Positions 55,969 to 64,000 of a stretch of DNA of 64,000 bases are shown here, one piece after another. The stretch covers positions 124,001 through 188,000 of the forward strand of contig NZ_SMKV01000007.1 in assembly GCF_004348445.1 (NCBI RefSeq), read 5' to 3'. A model generated the notes under the pieces. The model did no database searches and was not told where the DNA came from. It saw only the letters and a list, made by a program, of their open reading frames with translations. Both the position numbers and the translations under genes were made by a program. Position 1 is the first letter of the stretch; each line of letters opens with the position of its first letter. This DNA comes from Saccharopolyspora aridisoli (GTDB lineage: Bacteria; Actinomycetota; Actinomycetes; Mycobacteriales; Pseudonocardiaceae).

Positions 55969-56701
55969 GGTTGAACCCCTTCGCGGTACGCGTGCATTCG
56001 TAACGCATCGTAGCGATCACGTCACTCTCACTTGCGGCGGTAGTCTGCCACCGAACGGGTGTCCGGTCATGCACCCATCCGGTTAGACACGTTCCGGTTA
56101 GCAGAGCGCGCGCGGGCTGACGCCCGGGACGGACGTCCACAATCCTCCGGCGGTCCGGCGGGGTTGCTCGTCGGGCGCGAATGAACCGCGGATTCGAATC
56201 GCTCGTTCCCGGACCGGGAGTTCTCGCTTCGAAATCGCATTCGTACCAGGTCGATCGATTCTGAACGCGACATCCTGCGGTGCGATCGCGAACGATGTTC
56301 GATGCCCGATCGGCGGTTCCGGCGCACTGCCACCCGGACGAAGATCAAAGCTGGCGGGTGCGAGAATCTTGGTGTGGTCGGCGGTGTTCCAGCGTGGCGG
56401 CACCCCGATCCGCCAGCATCGCCGGTCCGCACGCCGTGGGCCGCCGGCCGGGTAACGATCCAGGGTCGAAGTGCGCGATGTAGTCCTGATTCGGCTCGCG
56501 GCCGACGGTTCTGGTGCGGATGATTCGTGCCAAGCCCTCGCGGCGCGCGGAGCCGCAGGGGCCGACCGCGTTGACGATTCGATCGATTTCTTGACCGAGA
56601 TGATTTCGTGATGCGATTCGGCGCAACGGTTTTCCGCTCGCGCTTCGTCCCTCGGGTGCAGGTGGTCGTCCGAGGGAACTGACAAGGGACGGGGGAGTCA
56701 G
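55969..56701. other. 733-base gap without a convincing gene
   Basis: The stretch lies between divergent genes. Reading frames here are short, Arg- and Ser-rich and lack starts with ribosome-binding sites. Base composition is slightly lower in GC than the coding sequence. No known structured RNA signature was found. It could hold a degenerate gene or a long untranslated leader of the small membrane protein. Confidence 0.5.
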
Positions 56702-56908
56702 ATGTCCGCACCAGGGATCGGCAAGGAACCGCACTTCACGCTGCCCGATCTGGATTCGGTGAGCAAGCTGCCGAAGCCGATCAGGGCGGTCGTGTACTTG
56801 ATCATCATGTCCGTGCTGACGGTGGCCGCGCTCGGGGCGTTGATGGCCACCACCGCGATCATCGGTCAACTTTCCGGAGCGTTCGACATCTTCCGCTTGC
56901 TCGGCTGA
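56702..56908 (+). CDS. Small single-span membrane protein
   Basis: The 68-residue product has a charged N-terminal part (KEPHFTLPDLDSVSKLPK) and one membrane helix (about residues 27-53, VYLIIMSVLTVAALGALMA). GGGGGAG precedes the ATG at 56702 by seven bases. A hairpin terminator follows. No family is known. Confidence 0.68.
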   Translation: MSAPGIGKEPHFTLPDLDSVSKLPKPIRAVVYLIIMSVLTVAALGALMATTAIIGQLSGAFDIFRLLG

Positions 56909-56927
56909 AGAGACCCGCGCTTCCTCC

Positions 56928-56962
56928 GAAGGCCCGTCGCACCCCACAGGCGCCGGGCCTTC
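56928..56962 (+). terminator. Hairpin terminator
   Basis: GAAGGCCCG (56928-56936) pairs with CGGGCCTTC (56954-56962). The loop is 17 bases. It closes the small membrane protein gene. Confidence 0.6.
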
Positions 56963-57052
56963 GTCATGCCCGGCTGATCACTGCGGTCGCGGACTGCCGC
57001 AGCTGCCCTGATGCTCGTGCGTTACCGGTGCGTCCGAGGCGGAGGAGCGGTG

Positions 57053-57232
57053 ATGAGCAGGCCGATCGCGACCACAGCTCTCGCGGTGGCGCTGCTCGCC
57101 TGCGAGGGCGCCCCGACCGGAATGACCCCACCGCTTCCGCCGACCGAGTCGCGCGTGGAGCGAGGGACCGCCGGCGAAGGATTCGGGCAATTCCAGCAAG
57201 ATTCCGGATACCGACTCCTTCGAGGAACATGA
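57053..57232 (+). pseudogene. Small lipoprotein gene, possibly frameshifted
   Basis: GGAGGAG is followed by an ATG at 57053 and a 59-residue frame. It begins with a basic, hydrophobic signal and a lipobox (TTALAVALLAC, cysteine at residue 17). The open frame ends at 57232. A +1 change near 57130-57190 would instead join it to a protein-like frame running to 57347 (IPDTDSFEEHDELPDFRLCG, then TTCGQEPSS). This suggests one indel in a lipoprotein of about 98 residues. A genuine short lipoprotein cannot be excluded. Confidence 0.5.
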
Positions 57233-57509
57233 CGAGCTGCCGGATTTCCGGCTTTGCGGCACGACCTGCGGCCAAGAACCGAGCAGCGGCGAACAACAAC
57301 GTGCTCACTCGTCCGAACGCGGTTCGAACGATCCTTCGGAGTGCTGATTCCGACTCCGCTCGCGAAGATCGGTAGACCAACCGACGCAACTCCGATGCAC
57401 CGCCTTCTCCGCCGATCCGCCCATTATCACGATGGGCCGTCCGGTCGGAACACCCGGCGACCTCGCTCAGTGACGCCCTCGATACGATCGCCGATACCGA
57501 GCACCCCCC

Positions 57510-57584
57510 GGGGCAGTAGCTCAGCTGGTCAGAGCAGCGGACTCATAATCCGTCAGGTCGTGGGTTCAAGTCCCACCTGCCCCA
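57510..57584 (+). tRNA. tRNA with anticodon CAU (Met or Ile2)
   Basis: The 75-base gene has acceptor stem GGGGCAG with CTGCCCC, anticodon stem GCGGA with TCCGT, and loop CTCATAA, giving CAU. The T arm has GGGTTCAAGTCCC. Elongator Met and lysidine-modified Ile tRNAs share this anticodon and cannot be told apart here by eye. Its 3' half is repeated imperfectly 2.4 kb away, so it served as an integration site. Confidence 0.93.
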
Positions 57585-58090
57585 CGTATTCCCTGGTCAG
57601 AATGCTGTGCTGCAATCTTTCCACGGGGCAGCGTTGCACCTAAATGCACGAAACGTCGGATCACCCTGATCTGTAGGCGGGAATCGAGGGCGGCCCCTGC
57701 GGGGCCGCCTGCCTGCTGTTTCCCTGGCCGGGGCAGTGGTACCCCGGGCACGCGGCCTGGCGGCCGGTCCCGGGCGCCCGCGCCCCGACCACACGGGAAG
57801 GCAGGCGGACCCGCACCGCCAGAACGGCTTCACGCTCAGGCGCAAAGTGATGTCCTCGCCGCACGGGCATGCCAACAGGGTGAGGGGACTGGCACATCGG
57901 GTGCGGTTCGGTCGTGGCTGCTCTGTCCTCACCCCATCGACCTCCACAACGGCTATCAGCCCGCGTCGAGGGGGCAAGCTCGAGTGCCGGCATCTCCCGC
58001 TGACATCGCCGGTCGCCCCCTTGGCACGGCCTGTTGAGGGCTACGCCAGGTCGACGGGGTGAGGACTGGGCCTCCCTTTACAGGAATAGG
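57585..58090. other. Gap inside the element, tRNA-proximal
   Basis: The 506 bases contain a GC-rich hairpin near 57690-57710 (GGCGGCCCC TGC GGGGCCGCC). No gene is recognised with confidence. A minus-strand frame at 57597-57977 has a few cysteines (ACPCGED) and could be remains of an element gene. Confidence 0.45.
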
Positions 58091-58765
58091 CTACCGAAAA
58101 ATAGGAACCACCCCCTCTTTTTGGCAATCTTCCCCGAACATCTCCACGAGCCCACGGTGCGGAGTATTAGTTCCATGCGGGGTGCCGTCCCAAAGGTGGA
58201 GGACCCCCTTCTCGTTGCGAACCCACCTTCTATTCTTCGCATCTGTGAAGTTGATTTGGTAACCTTCACTCCTGACTATCATAGACGCGATTGCTCCGAT
58301 GTGATATTTGCGCCTCAATCGCGGTGTTAGCAAGCTCTCGAAGTGGTCCATGTGCGACACAAGAAGCCGGGAAAGTTCTTCGATTTCGACATCTTGGATG
58401 TCGCCCGTAGGTTCAGCAATATCCAGGCTGAACACTAGATTCGGCATGATGCCCGCGATTAATTGGACGTCATGCACCGGGATGTCGCTTGAATTGACGA
58501 ATCGCAGATTGACTTTCAGCTCGGTCTTGTCGTCGTTGCTCAGATCGACACTTAGCCAGGCGGCGAACTTGGAAGCCTGGTCCATTTCGTGCTGCTCGTC
58601 GCTATGTTGCTGTTGCGCCGAGGCGTATTTTGCCTGTCGCCAAGCTGCTGCGGCCGCAATGGAGGCGATAACGAAGGCTGCTATGGAACCGAGAGCAGAT
58701 ATCCAAGAAGGGACATTTCCCCAGTCAACCCCCAGTCGCAAGTAGCATTGATTGCACGCGATCAT
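58091..58765 (-). CDS. Membrane-anchored hypothetical protein of the element
   Basis: The 224-residue product has one N-terminal membrane helix (about residues 20-42, WISALGSIAAFVIASIAAAA) followed by a coiled region (QQQHSDEQHEMDQ) and a soluble domain (LKVNLRFVNSSDIPVHDVQL). No family is recognised. Its codon use has many AT-ending codons, unlike its neighbours, a sign of transfer. Similar cytosolic domains with one helix occur in phage and integrative elements. Confidence 0.72.
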   Translation of the reverse strand: MIACNQCYLRLGVDWGNVPSWISALGSIAAFVIASIAAAAAWRQAKYASAQQQHSDEQHEMDQASKFAAWLSVDLSNDDKTELKVNLRFVNSSDIPVHDVQLIAGIMPNLVFSLDIAEPTGDIQDVEIEELSRLLVSHMDHFESLLTPRLRRKYHIGAIASMIVRSEGYQINFTDAKNRRWVRNEKGVLHLWDGTPHGTNTPHRGLVEMFGEDCQKEGVVPIFR

Positions 58766-59378
58766 CGTAGGCTGCCCTCAGTTTTGATCAGGAAGAGTTC
58801 TTTCGGGTGTATCAGGATGAGCCTTCGCGTCGGCAGGAACCAAGCGACGGAAGTGTGTGACTGGCAGGTCGGCAACGGGGCGGCTTGGCAACCGGCAATC
58901 CATTCAGCTGTTTCTGAGGCAGGCAACGATGCCTCAGCGTGCACTCCGCCGTCCGTGGGCAGAGGAGCAAAAGGAAGCGGTACGGTCGTCCCGGCCCTCT
59001 TTCGGCACAGAACAGACGTTCGGTTCGGCCGCATCAGTAGGCAGTCAACCGTGAGCGATTTTCGGGTGGTTCAGTGTTGGGCGTGGCAACACTGCAGCCC
59101 AATCCTTAAGGGTGGCTGCGCGATGCGCATGGTTCTGCAGGTGCGAAACTGGCGCAGCTCCACTGCTCCTACCACACTCAATACGGAACAGGGGGTCAGT
59201 GGAGCTCTGCGTGAACGGCTCTACCATCGATTCCTCGATGGCGAGATAACTGTTACCCGTAACGCAGAAGCAAACAAACTGCCGTGGAGAGTGTACAGGC
59301 GCGATCTTTGAGTCGACTCGAAAAATTGTCCGCGAGTCCCCGGAGCGCCTCGGCAGCGTCAAACGACGGAGTCATCGG
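58766..59378. other. Gap inside the element without a defined gene
   Basis: This 613-base stretch has short frames on both strands with no clear start or family. It may be the remains of element genes. Confidence 0.4.
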
Positions 59379-59558
59379 TCATCGCCGAGTAGGAGGTCGA
59401 TGCCGCAAATCGCCCCCCAGACCGACCGCTCGTCTGAACGAAGAGCGTATGACTCCGCCCGTTTCCGCAGGTTCGGTGTAGTCCATGCCAGCTTCCTGAA
59501 GCAGTTTCGCGCGCTGGGCCTGTAGCTCTTCGGTCGATAGAGCCAATGCGGAACTCAT
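59379..59558 (-). CDS. Small element protein, probably truncated
   Basis: The 59-residue frame starts at an ATG (59558) preceded by AAGGGGG at good spacing. The N-terminal half (ALSTEELQAQRAKLLQEAGM) resembles small helical proteins encoded by actinobacterial elements. The C-terminal half is Arg- and Gly-rich and looks like out-of-frame sequence, so the gene may be truncated. Two 20-bp direct repeats lie just upstream. Confidence 0.5.
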   Translation of the reverse strand: MSSALALSTEELQAQRAKLLQEAGMDYTEPAETGGVIRSSFRRAVGLGGDLRHRPPTRR

Positions 59559-59574
59559 TGGTACCCCCTTACGT

Positions 59575-59616
59575 GCCCCACACTCGGTTGATGGAAGCCC
59601 CACACTCGGTTGATGG
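59575..59616. repeat. Two 20-bp direct repeats upstream of the small element gene
   Basis: GCCCCACACTCGGTTGATGG is present at 59575-59594 and exactly again at 59597-59616, a period of 22 bases. They precede the ribosome-binding site of the minus-strand gene, so they could be operator iterons. Confidence 0.85.
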
Positions 59617-59947
59617 TCGGTAGTCACGAGCCCGTGACAGCCCCATCGGAACACACTGCTACGACGTTTCCCGCCAAGACCATGGTTGCCTAGCACCTGA
59701 CGAGGCACAAGCCCTCAATCAGGCGTCGTCGCCGGGCACGTAGCCTCCTGACGTTGCCGTCGCGCGAGGGCTGATCACGCCGTTTCCTCGCGGTGCCTGA
59801 GTGCCTCACATGCTGTGCACCGCATCTTTACGAAACGACGAAAAACATCCGCAGATGACCCACCTCGAGGGGCATTTGCGACGCAATCCATGCTGATCAC
59901 GAGCCATGTTGGCAACCGATGTCAGACAAGGACAGAACAGGACCTGC

Positions 59948-59994
59948 ATCCGTCAGGTCGTGGGGTCAAGTCCCATCGGCCCCGTATTCACAGG
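59948..59994. repeat. att-like duplicate of the tRNA 3' half
   Basis: ATCCGTCAGGTCGTGGG is identical to the tRNA, and after one substitution TCAAGTCCCA follows. CGTATTC matches beyond the tRNA end. The T stem is broken, so it is not a functional tRNA gene. Confidence 0.8.
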
Positions 59995-60254
59995 TGGAAG
60001 CATGTGGCGGGGAAAGGGGGGGAAGATCATCTGTACACCTTCCCCGCACTTCAATTCCGAACCGGATGACCTCTGATGCGGCGGCCCGTGTGGACGTCCT
60101 GCGTCGTCGGACAACCGCGCGCCGAGCTGATCTGTGATGGGACGATCGGAAGCTTGCCCGGGATCGGCACGGTCGGCTTCCTGAGAGGTCCTGGAGGTCT
60201 TCCGCGGAATGGACTCCGCCGGGGGATTTCCGAAAGTGGGATGAGATCCAGAGT

Positions 60255-60685
60255 GGACCGCCGGAGAGGAGCCGGTCGCTCCGGTTTCGAAGACGCCGCC
60301 GGTCCGCAGCGTGCACGTCACCGGCCGGATCAACAGGAACCGGCGGCTGAGCGTCTCGCGGTCGAGGACCACCGCCAGCAGGGGCACCATCACGACCGGC
60401 GTGTTGACCAGCACGGCGGACAGCCCCACGCCGACCTCGTAGATCGCCTGCGTTCACAGCAGGGCATCCGCCGCGAAACAACGCTCCGGCCGTGGCCGCC
60501 CATACTGCCTGACCAGGCGAGATGCGTCCGCCGGTGGCGCGCTCGGCAAGCGCGAGCGGTGCCAGCAACGGGAGAGCGAGGACGCAGCGGAAAAACGACG
60601 CCGTAACCGGGGGAGTGGCGGACGGCGCCACGAACAGTCCCGAGGTGGCCATGCCGAAAGCCTCGAACGCCGTCGCAAGCACGGG
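60255..60685 (-). pseudogene. EamA (DMT) transporter fragment, frameshifted
   Basis: Two reading frames contain parts of one EamA domain: FFRCVLALPLLAPLALAERA, then after a frame change near 60475 AIYEVGVGLSAVLVNTPVVM and VPLLAVVLDRETLSRRFLL. The N-terminal half and C-terminal end are absent. The gene is thus a decayed drug/metabolite transporter. It lies just beyond the att-like repeat. Confidence 0.75.
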
Positions 60686-60800
60686 CCGAGGTGGGAAACC
60701 CGCGACGAGCCCTCCACCTCGGACGGTCAGGACCACACCGCCAAATGCTACGGGCGCAGTCAGCACCGGCGCACCGCAATAAAGATCGTCGCCTTCGAGG

Positions 60801-62435
60801 TTAGCTCCGGTTGAGCACGCGCCCGGCACCCGCGACGACGGTCGTGGCGAGAACCCACCCGCTGATGATCAGCGCGAGCGCGACCGCCTTGCTCCACCCC
60901 GTCGGATCCCACGCCTTGTCGTGGCCGAGGTCGACCAGGGGGATGAGCAGGTCGAGGCTGTAGAGGAACGGATCCCAGGTCGGGCTTTCGCCTTTCTTCA
61001 CCGCGGTCACCGGCCCGGCGACCGAGAAATAGGTGGTTCCCGACGCGAGGAGACCGGTGAGCCAGGCCAGCGCGAGAGCGGGGCGGTGCCCGAACCCGAC
61101 AGTGATGTCCTGCAGCGCTCCCCAACACGCGCCGAGCGGGCCCATCGCCCGGTGGCGGCGGCGTTCTTTGAACCGCTGCACCCGCCGCGCGTCCTGGTCG
61201 AAGCCGTCGCGCTGCAGAGCTGCGGCGAGCTGCGCGTACGGCGCGGGGGAGAACGTCGCAGGGGCTGCGGGGTCCGTCACCGCCGACGGCGTGGTGATGG
61301 AGTGCTGGTGCATCCACTTCAAGCGGGTGCCGATGGGGCACGGCTCGACGTCGGTGTTGCGCTGGGTGACTCTTTGGTAGTGCGTGCCGGTCAGTTCGAT
61401 CGTGCACTTTTCGGGCCAGTGCGGCGGATCGTCGGTCAGCCTGCCGAAGCGGCCGTCCCGTAGGCTGATCGCGCCCTCCGACTCCGGTGCCAAGCGCAGC
61501 GTGAGCAGGAGCGCGTCTGTCTCGATGAGCAGCAGGGCCCAGCCGTGAGGTTGACGAACCGTCGTGTTCACGAAGGCCAGCGCGCCGCCGATCTGAGCCC
61601 CGATGAGGTTGACCGCGCCGTTGGCGACGAGACCGGAGCACATCAGGCTGCGATCGACGGTGAGGCTGTCCGCGGACAGGGCGAGAGCGTTCGGGGTGTT
61701 CAGCCGTGCACGGGGCATTCCCAGGTCTCCGCTGATTCGCGAGCCGACAAGGTGGACCTCTCCGTCGGCGACGAGGTCTCTCATCGAGAACTGGGAATCG
61801 ATCGTGCTGTACTCGGTGTTCAGCGCGCGTCGGCCCGGATTGCGCAGGCGAGACTCGTCTAGCACCACCGGGCCGGAGATCCGCGCGTGGGACAGGCGCA
61901 TCTCTCCGTCGACTGTGGTCTCGCGACCGAAGACCCCTTGCTCGATCAGCGTTCGCTCCGCATCGATGCCCGGGTGGTCGGCGTCGCCGGTCAGGTGGGC
62001 GGAGTCGAGGGACAGGTGTCCGTCGATCCGAGCGCCGGCCAAGTCGACCCGAGCGGTGAAGCCCTCGTTCAGCTCGACGGCGCCGCTCGTGCGCAACTGC
62101 CTGGCGTAGTCGAGGTGGGGAAGTCGGCAGCCGGGGAGTCGCAGCGAGCCGAGTTGGGCCTCCGCGAGTCGGACGGGCTCGTCGAAGTGGCACTCGCGCA
62201 GTTCGACGGGGAAGTCGAGGCGGGAGCCGGTGAGGTCGACGGGACCGGTGATGGTCGCGCCGGTCAGGCGAAGTGCGTGGTTCCCGCGTCGCCTGGTGAG
62301 CAGGTCCGCGAGCACGTGCGCGCGGATCGGCCGATCCCGTTGGTCGAGGACGATGTCGATCGGTTCTCCGGAGCGGGCGGTTCGGAGCACCGCGCGCTCG
62401 GCTCGGTTCACTCGCCCCAGGCTGCCGTTGATCAC
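60801..62435 (-). CDS. Membrane protein with N-terminal pentapeptide-like beta-helix
   Basis: The 544-residue protein has a long region (about residues 50-330) of repeated LxGxxIxGxLxL-type turns (LTGATITGPVDLTGSRLD, LAGARIDGHLSLDSAHL), which suggests a right-handed beta-helix. The C-terminal part has two to four hydrophobic spans (about residues 435-540). Actinobacterial homologues are often labelled membrane-associated oxidoreductases without evidence. A soluble linker has RVQRFKERRRHRAM. The function is unknown. Confidence 0.8.
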   Translation of the reverse strand: MINGSLGRVNRAERAVLRTARSGEPIDIVLDQRDRPIRAHVLADLLTRRRGNHALRLTGATITGPVDLTGSRLDFPVELRECHFDEPVRLAEAQLGSLRLPGCRLPHLDYARQLRTSGAVELNEGFTARVDLAGARIDGHLSLDSAHLTGDADHPGIDAERTLIEQGVFGRETTVDGEMRLSHARISGPVVLDESRLRNPGRRALNTEYSTIDSQFSMRDLVADGEVHLVGSRISGDLGMPRARLNTPNALALSADSLTVDRSLMCSGLVANGAVNLIGAQIGGALAFVNTTVRQPHGWALLLIETDALLLTLRLAPESEGAISLRDGRFGRLTDDPPHWPEKCTIELTGTHYQRVTQRNTDVEPCPIGTRLKWMHQHSITTPSAVTDPAAPATFSPAPYAQLAAALQRDGFDQDARRVQRFKERRRHRAMGPLGACWGALQDITVGFGHRPALALAWLTGLLASGTTYFSVAGPVTAVKKGESPTWDPFLYSLDLLIPLVDLGHDKAWDPTGWSKAVALALIISGWVLATTVVAGAGRVLNRS

Positions 62436-62690
62436 GAGACCACGTCTACCAGCCGATCGAACACCTCGGGGGTGCTTCGTCGCGTTCTACGCGTTAAAAG
62501 GGCTGCGGAGGTCGAGCATTCCGGCTTCGCTGTGATCAGCGACCGGTTGGTGTTGTTCTGGTGCGGCGGCGGGTTCTGGCTCGACGAACTGGACCGGGGC
62601 GATCTCGTCCGGAGCGGCCTGCCTGGGTGCCGGTGTCCCGGAGGACACGGGTGTTGCGGTGGTTATGAGGAACCTTCCTGATAGCAGCGC

Positions 62691-62722
62691 GCCGGCTGCT
62701 CGCCCGAGGGCGAGCAGCCGGC
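62691..62722 (-). terminator. Hairpin terminator after cspA
   Basis: GCCGGCTGCTCGCCC (62691-62705) pairs exactly with GGGCGAGCAGCCGGC (62708-62722), a 15-bp stem. It lies 21 bases after the cspA stop on the minus strand. Confidence 0.8.
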
Positions 62723-62742
62723 GGCGTTCATGCGTGCGAGGC

Positions 62743-62943
62743 TCAGACGCGAACCGAGCTGGCCTGCGGGCCCTTGGGGCCCTGGGTGACCTCGTAGGTG
62801 ACCTGCTGGTCCTCTTCGAGGCTGCGGAACCCGCTGGCGTCGATGGCCGAGTAGTGGACGAAGACGTCCGGGCCACCGTCGTTGGGGGCGATGAAGCCGA
62901 AGCCCTTTTCAGCGTTGAACCACTTCACAGTTCCCTGTGCCAT
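62743..62943 (-). CDS. cspA: Cold shock protein CspA
   Basis: The 66-residue nucleic acid chaperone has both RNA-binding motifs, KGFGFI and VFVHYSAI. It melts RNA structures. The ATG at 62943 gives the usual start AQGTVKWFN, and AGGAGG lies upstream of it (minus strand). The next gene upstream is 350 bases away, so a long 5' leader, common in csp genes, is possible. Confidence 0.96.
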   Translation of the reverse strand: MAQGTVKWFNAEKGFGFIAPNDGGPDVFVHYSAIDASGFRSLEEDQQVTYEVTQGPKGPQASSVRV

Positions 62944-63297
62944 GTCTGTCTCCTCCTGGGAGCTGGAGCGTTTGACGGGAGCCCACACTTCGTGGGAGCC
63001 CGGGCCGGGGATCTCGAACGGCGGCTATCCAGCTACAACCACGGACAAGCTGCTCGCTCGCATCAAATCCTGCGAGCGTGCGCAAACACGAACCCAGAAA
63101 AACAACGACCAGCGCCAAGCTTACACACCACCCGCGGCGGTCTCATCGGACATCGGGCTGTCCACTCTTTTGGGGGAATCCGTGAGGCCGTGAGCAGGCT
63201 TTTCCGCTTCAGTGCAGACTGAAAGAACCGTGTCCCGCGCGCTGGGGCAGTGCGGGAGGTCGGCGTCGTGGAGGTCGGGTGGTCGTCGGTCACGGCG

Positions 63298-64000
63298 TCA
63301 TCGCGGGAGCCACGGCGGTGGGGAACCGAGCCCCTGAACCGCACCCGAGTCCTCGCGCCAGGTGTAGGCGGCTGAGAACGGGTGGTTGCGGAAGCGCTCC
63401 CACTTGGGCTTGATCTTCAGCCAGGCGTCGTCGATGACGTTCTCGTGGAGTTCGGCCAGTCGCCAGCCCGCGCCGAGGCCTGCTGCGATGTGGTCGCTGA
63501 TCAGGTGCACGTTGGTGGCGATCGCGACCGGTTCGCCTTCGGCGTTGGTGTAGTGGGTGGGCATGCCCGAGGTCATGATGAAGTGCGGGTGGAACGTGAC
63601 CAGCACGAACGCCGCGCCGGGTGCGGCCAGCCGGTGCGCTTCCGAGTAGAGCGGCCGCAGGTCGTCCAGGTGCTCGTCGATCAGCGAGCAGATCACCAGG
63701 TCGTAGGCGCCGCCGGGCAGTCCGGTGGCCGTGGCGTCGGCCTCCTCCAGCCGCTCGTGCGCGCCGCGGCGGCGCGCCAGGTCCAGCATCTCCGGTGTGA
63801 CGTCCACGCCGTCGATGTGCTCGACGCCGCGCTCGCGCAGCCACTGCCCGGTGCGGCCGGTGCCGCAGCCGAGGTCGGCGGCCCGGCTCACCGCCGACCA
63901 CCTCGGCTCGACCAGGCGCTCGAGCAGCGCCAGGTCCATCATGTCCTCGACGGTGTTCTCGTAGTCGGCGACCCACTCGCCGTATCCGGTCCGGACATCG
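63298..64000 (-). CDS. SAM-dependent methyltransferase, 5' end outside the window
   Basis: The frame is open to the right edge, so its N-terminal part is missing. The SAM site is AADLGCGTGRTGQWLRERG, followed by GVDVTPEMLDLARRRG and YDLVICSLIDEHLDD. WREDSGAVQG lies near the end. It is a class I methyltransferase with unknown substrate. The visible part has 233 residues. Confidence 0.88.
   Translation of the reverse strand, partial: DVRTGYGEWVADYENTVEDMMDLALLERLVEPRWSAVSRAADLGCGTGRTGQWLRERGVEHIDGVDVTPEMLDLARRRGAHERLEEADATATGLPGGAYDLVICSLIDEHLDDLRPLYSEAHRLAAPGAAFVLVTFHPHFIMTSGMPTHYTNAEGEPVAIATNVHLISDHIAAGLGAGWRLAELHENVIDDAWLKIKPKWERFRNHPFSAAYTWREDSGAVQGLGSPPPWLPR

Larger units (their letters stand above)
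57548..59994. mobile_element. Degenerate element integrated at a tRNA gene
   Basis: The 3' half of the CAU tRNA and its downstream flank (57548-57596) recur imperfectly at 59948-59994. Such flanking copies are attL/attR-like. The interval between has lower GC than its neighbours, and few intact genes. A membrane protein gene and a small gene with iterated upstream repeats are found. No integrase was recognised, so the element looks like a remnant. Genus relatives carry pSE101/pSE211-type elements at tRNA genes. Confidence 0.65.

Noticed and set aside
55969-56701. rnpB, tmRNA or another known structured RNA in the long gap
   Set aside because: The conserved core sequences expected for these RNAs were not found.
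57597-57977. Cysteine-containing minus-strand frame in the integrated element
   Set aside because: The first 60 codons look protein-like, but the rest is low-complexity Arg/Gly sequence and no family could be named.
62487-62648. Small minus-strand frame of 53 codons between cspA and the beta-helix gene
   Set aside because: It has a plausible Pro/Glu-rich sequence but no ribosome-binding site, and it may be only the terminal region of a decayed gene.

Overview
The window is high-GC DNA with actinobacterial codon use, many GTG starts and frequent ATGA/GTGA start-stop overlaps. Gene order closely follows the conserved actinobacterial block known from mycobacteria (sir-cysH, hemW, hrcA-dnaJ-rsmE, phoH-ybeY-CBS protein-era, recO-uppS, smtB-zur, glyS, dgt-dnaG). 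Together with isocitrate lyase, an EF-hand protein and the accessory content, this points to a member of the Pseudonocardiaceae, most likely Saccharopolyspora or a near relative. The genus is an inference; the order-level placement is firm.

Layout. 1-8.8 kb: the end of aceA with a textbook terminator, nitronate monooxygenase, a MOSC protein and an EF-hand protein, then a compact valine-degradation operon (mmsA, acyl-CoA dehydrogenase, 3-hydroxyisobutyryl-CoA hydrolase, mmsB). 8.8-12.5 kb: a decayed P450 fragment, a DUF4097 protein with a ribbon-helix-helix regulator, a secreted RNase Sa-like nuclease with its barstar-type inhibitor, and an enoyl-CoA hydratase homologue. 12.6-19.6 kb: two adjacent minus-strand genes that together carry five ADP-ribosylglycohydrolase-like domains. 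The larger (1542 aa) begins with a domain resembling type VII secretion-associated/SseB-like proteins. Only one of the five domains keeps the complete metal-binding set. This is the most unusual feature of the window.

19.8-26.2 kb (minus strand): an assimilatory sulfate-reduction operon (sir, a 51-aa zinc ribbon, cysH, cysD, cysN, a sirohydrochlorin chelatase-like gene) preceded by a 30-aa cysteine-containing leader peptide. 26.3-41.3 kb: mostly housekeeping genes on the plus strand (hemW, hrcA, dnaJ, rsmE, HIT, phoH, ybeY, CBS/CNNM protein, a cytidine deaminase-like protein without zinc ligands, era, RDD, DUF2752, recO, uppS), ending in a permease plus TIGR03943-like pair that faces the smtB-zur zinc-sensing operon. 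42-54 kb: glyS, a YdcF-like protein, dgt, a bacterial serpin, a CMD-family gene with its ECF41 sigma factor and a matching promoter, dnaG, tam, tRNA-Asn and tdk.

54-64 kb: CorA, a PF04672-like methyltransferase, small membrane and lipoprotein genes, and a tRNA with anticodon CAU. The 3' half of that tRNA is repeated imperfectly 2.4 kb downstream, bracketing a degenerate integrated element. Beyond it lie an EamA transporter pseudogene, a beta-helix membrane protein, cspA, and a methyltransferase cut by the window edge.
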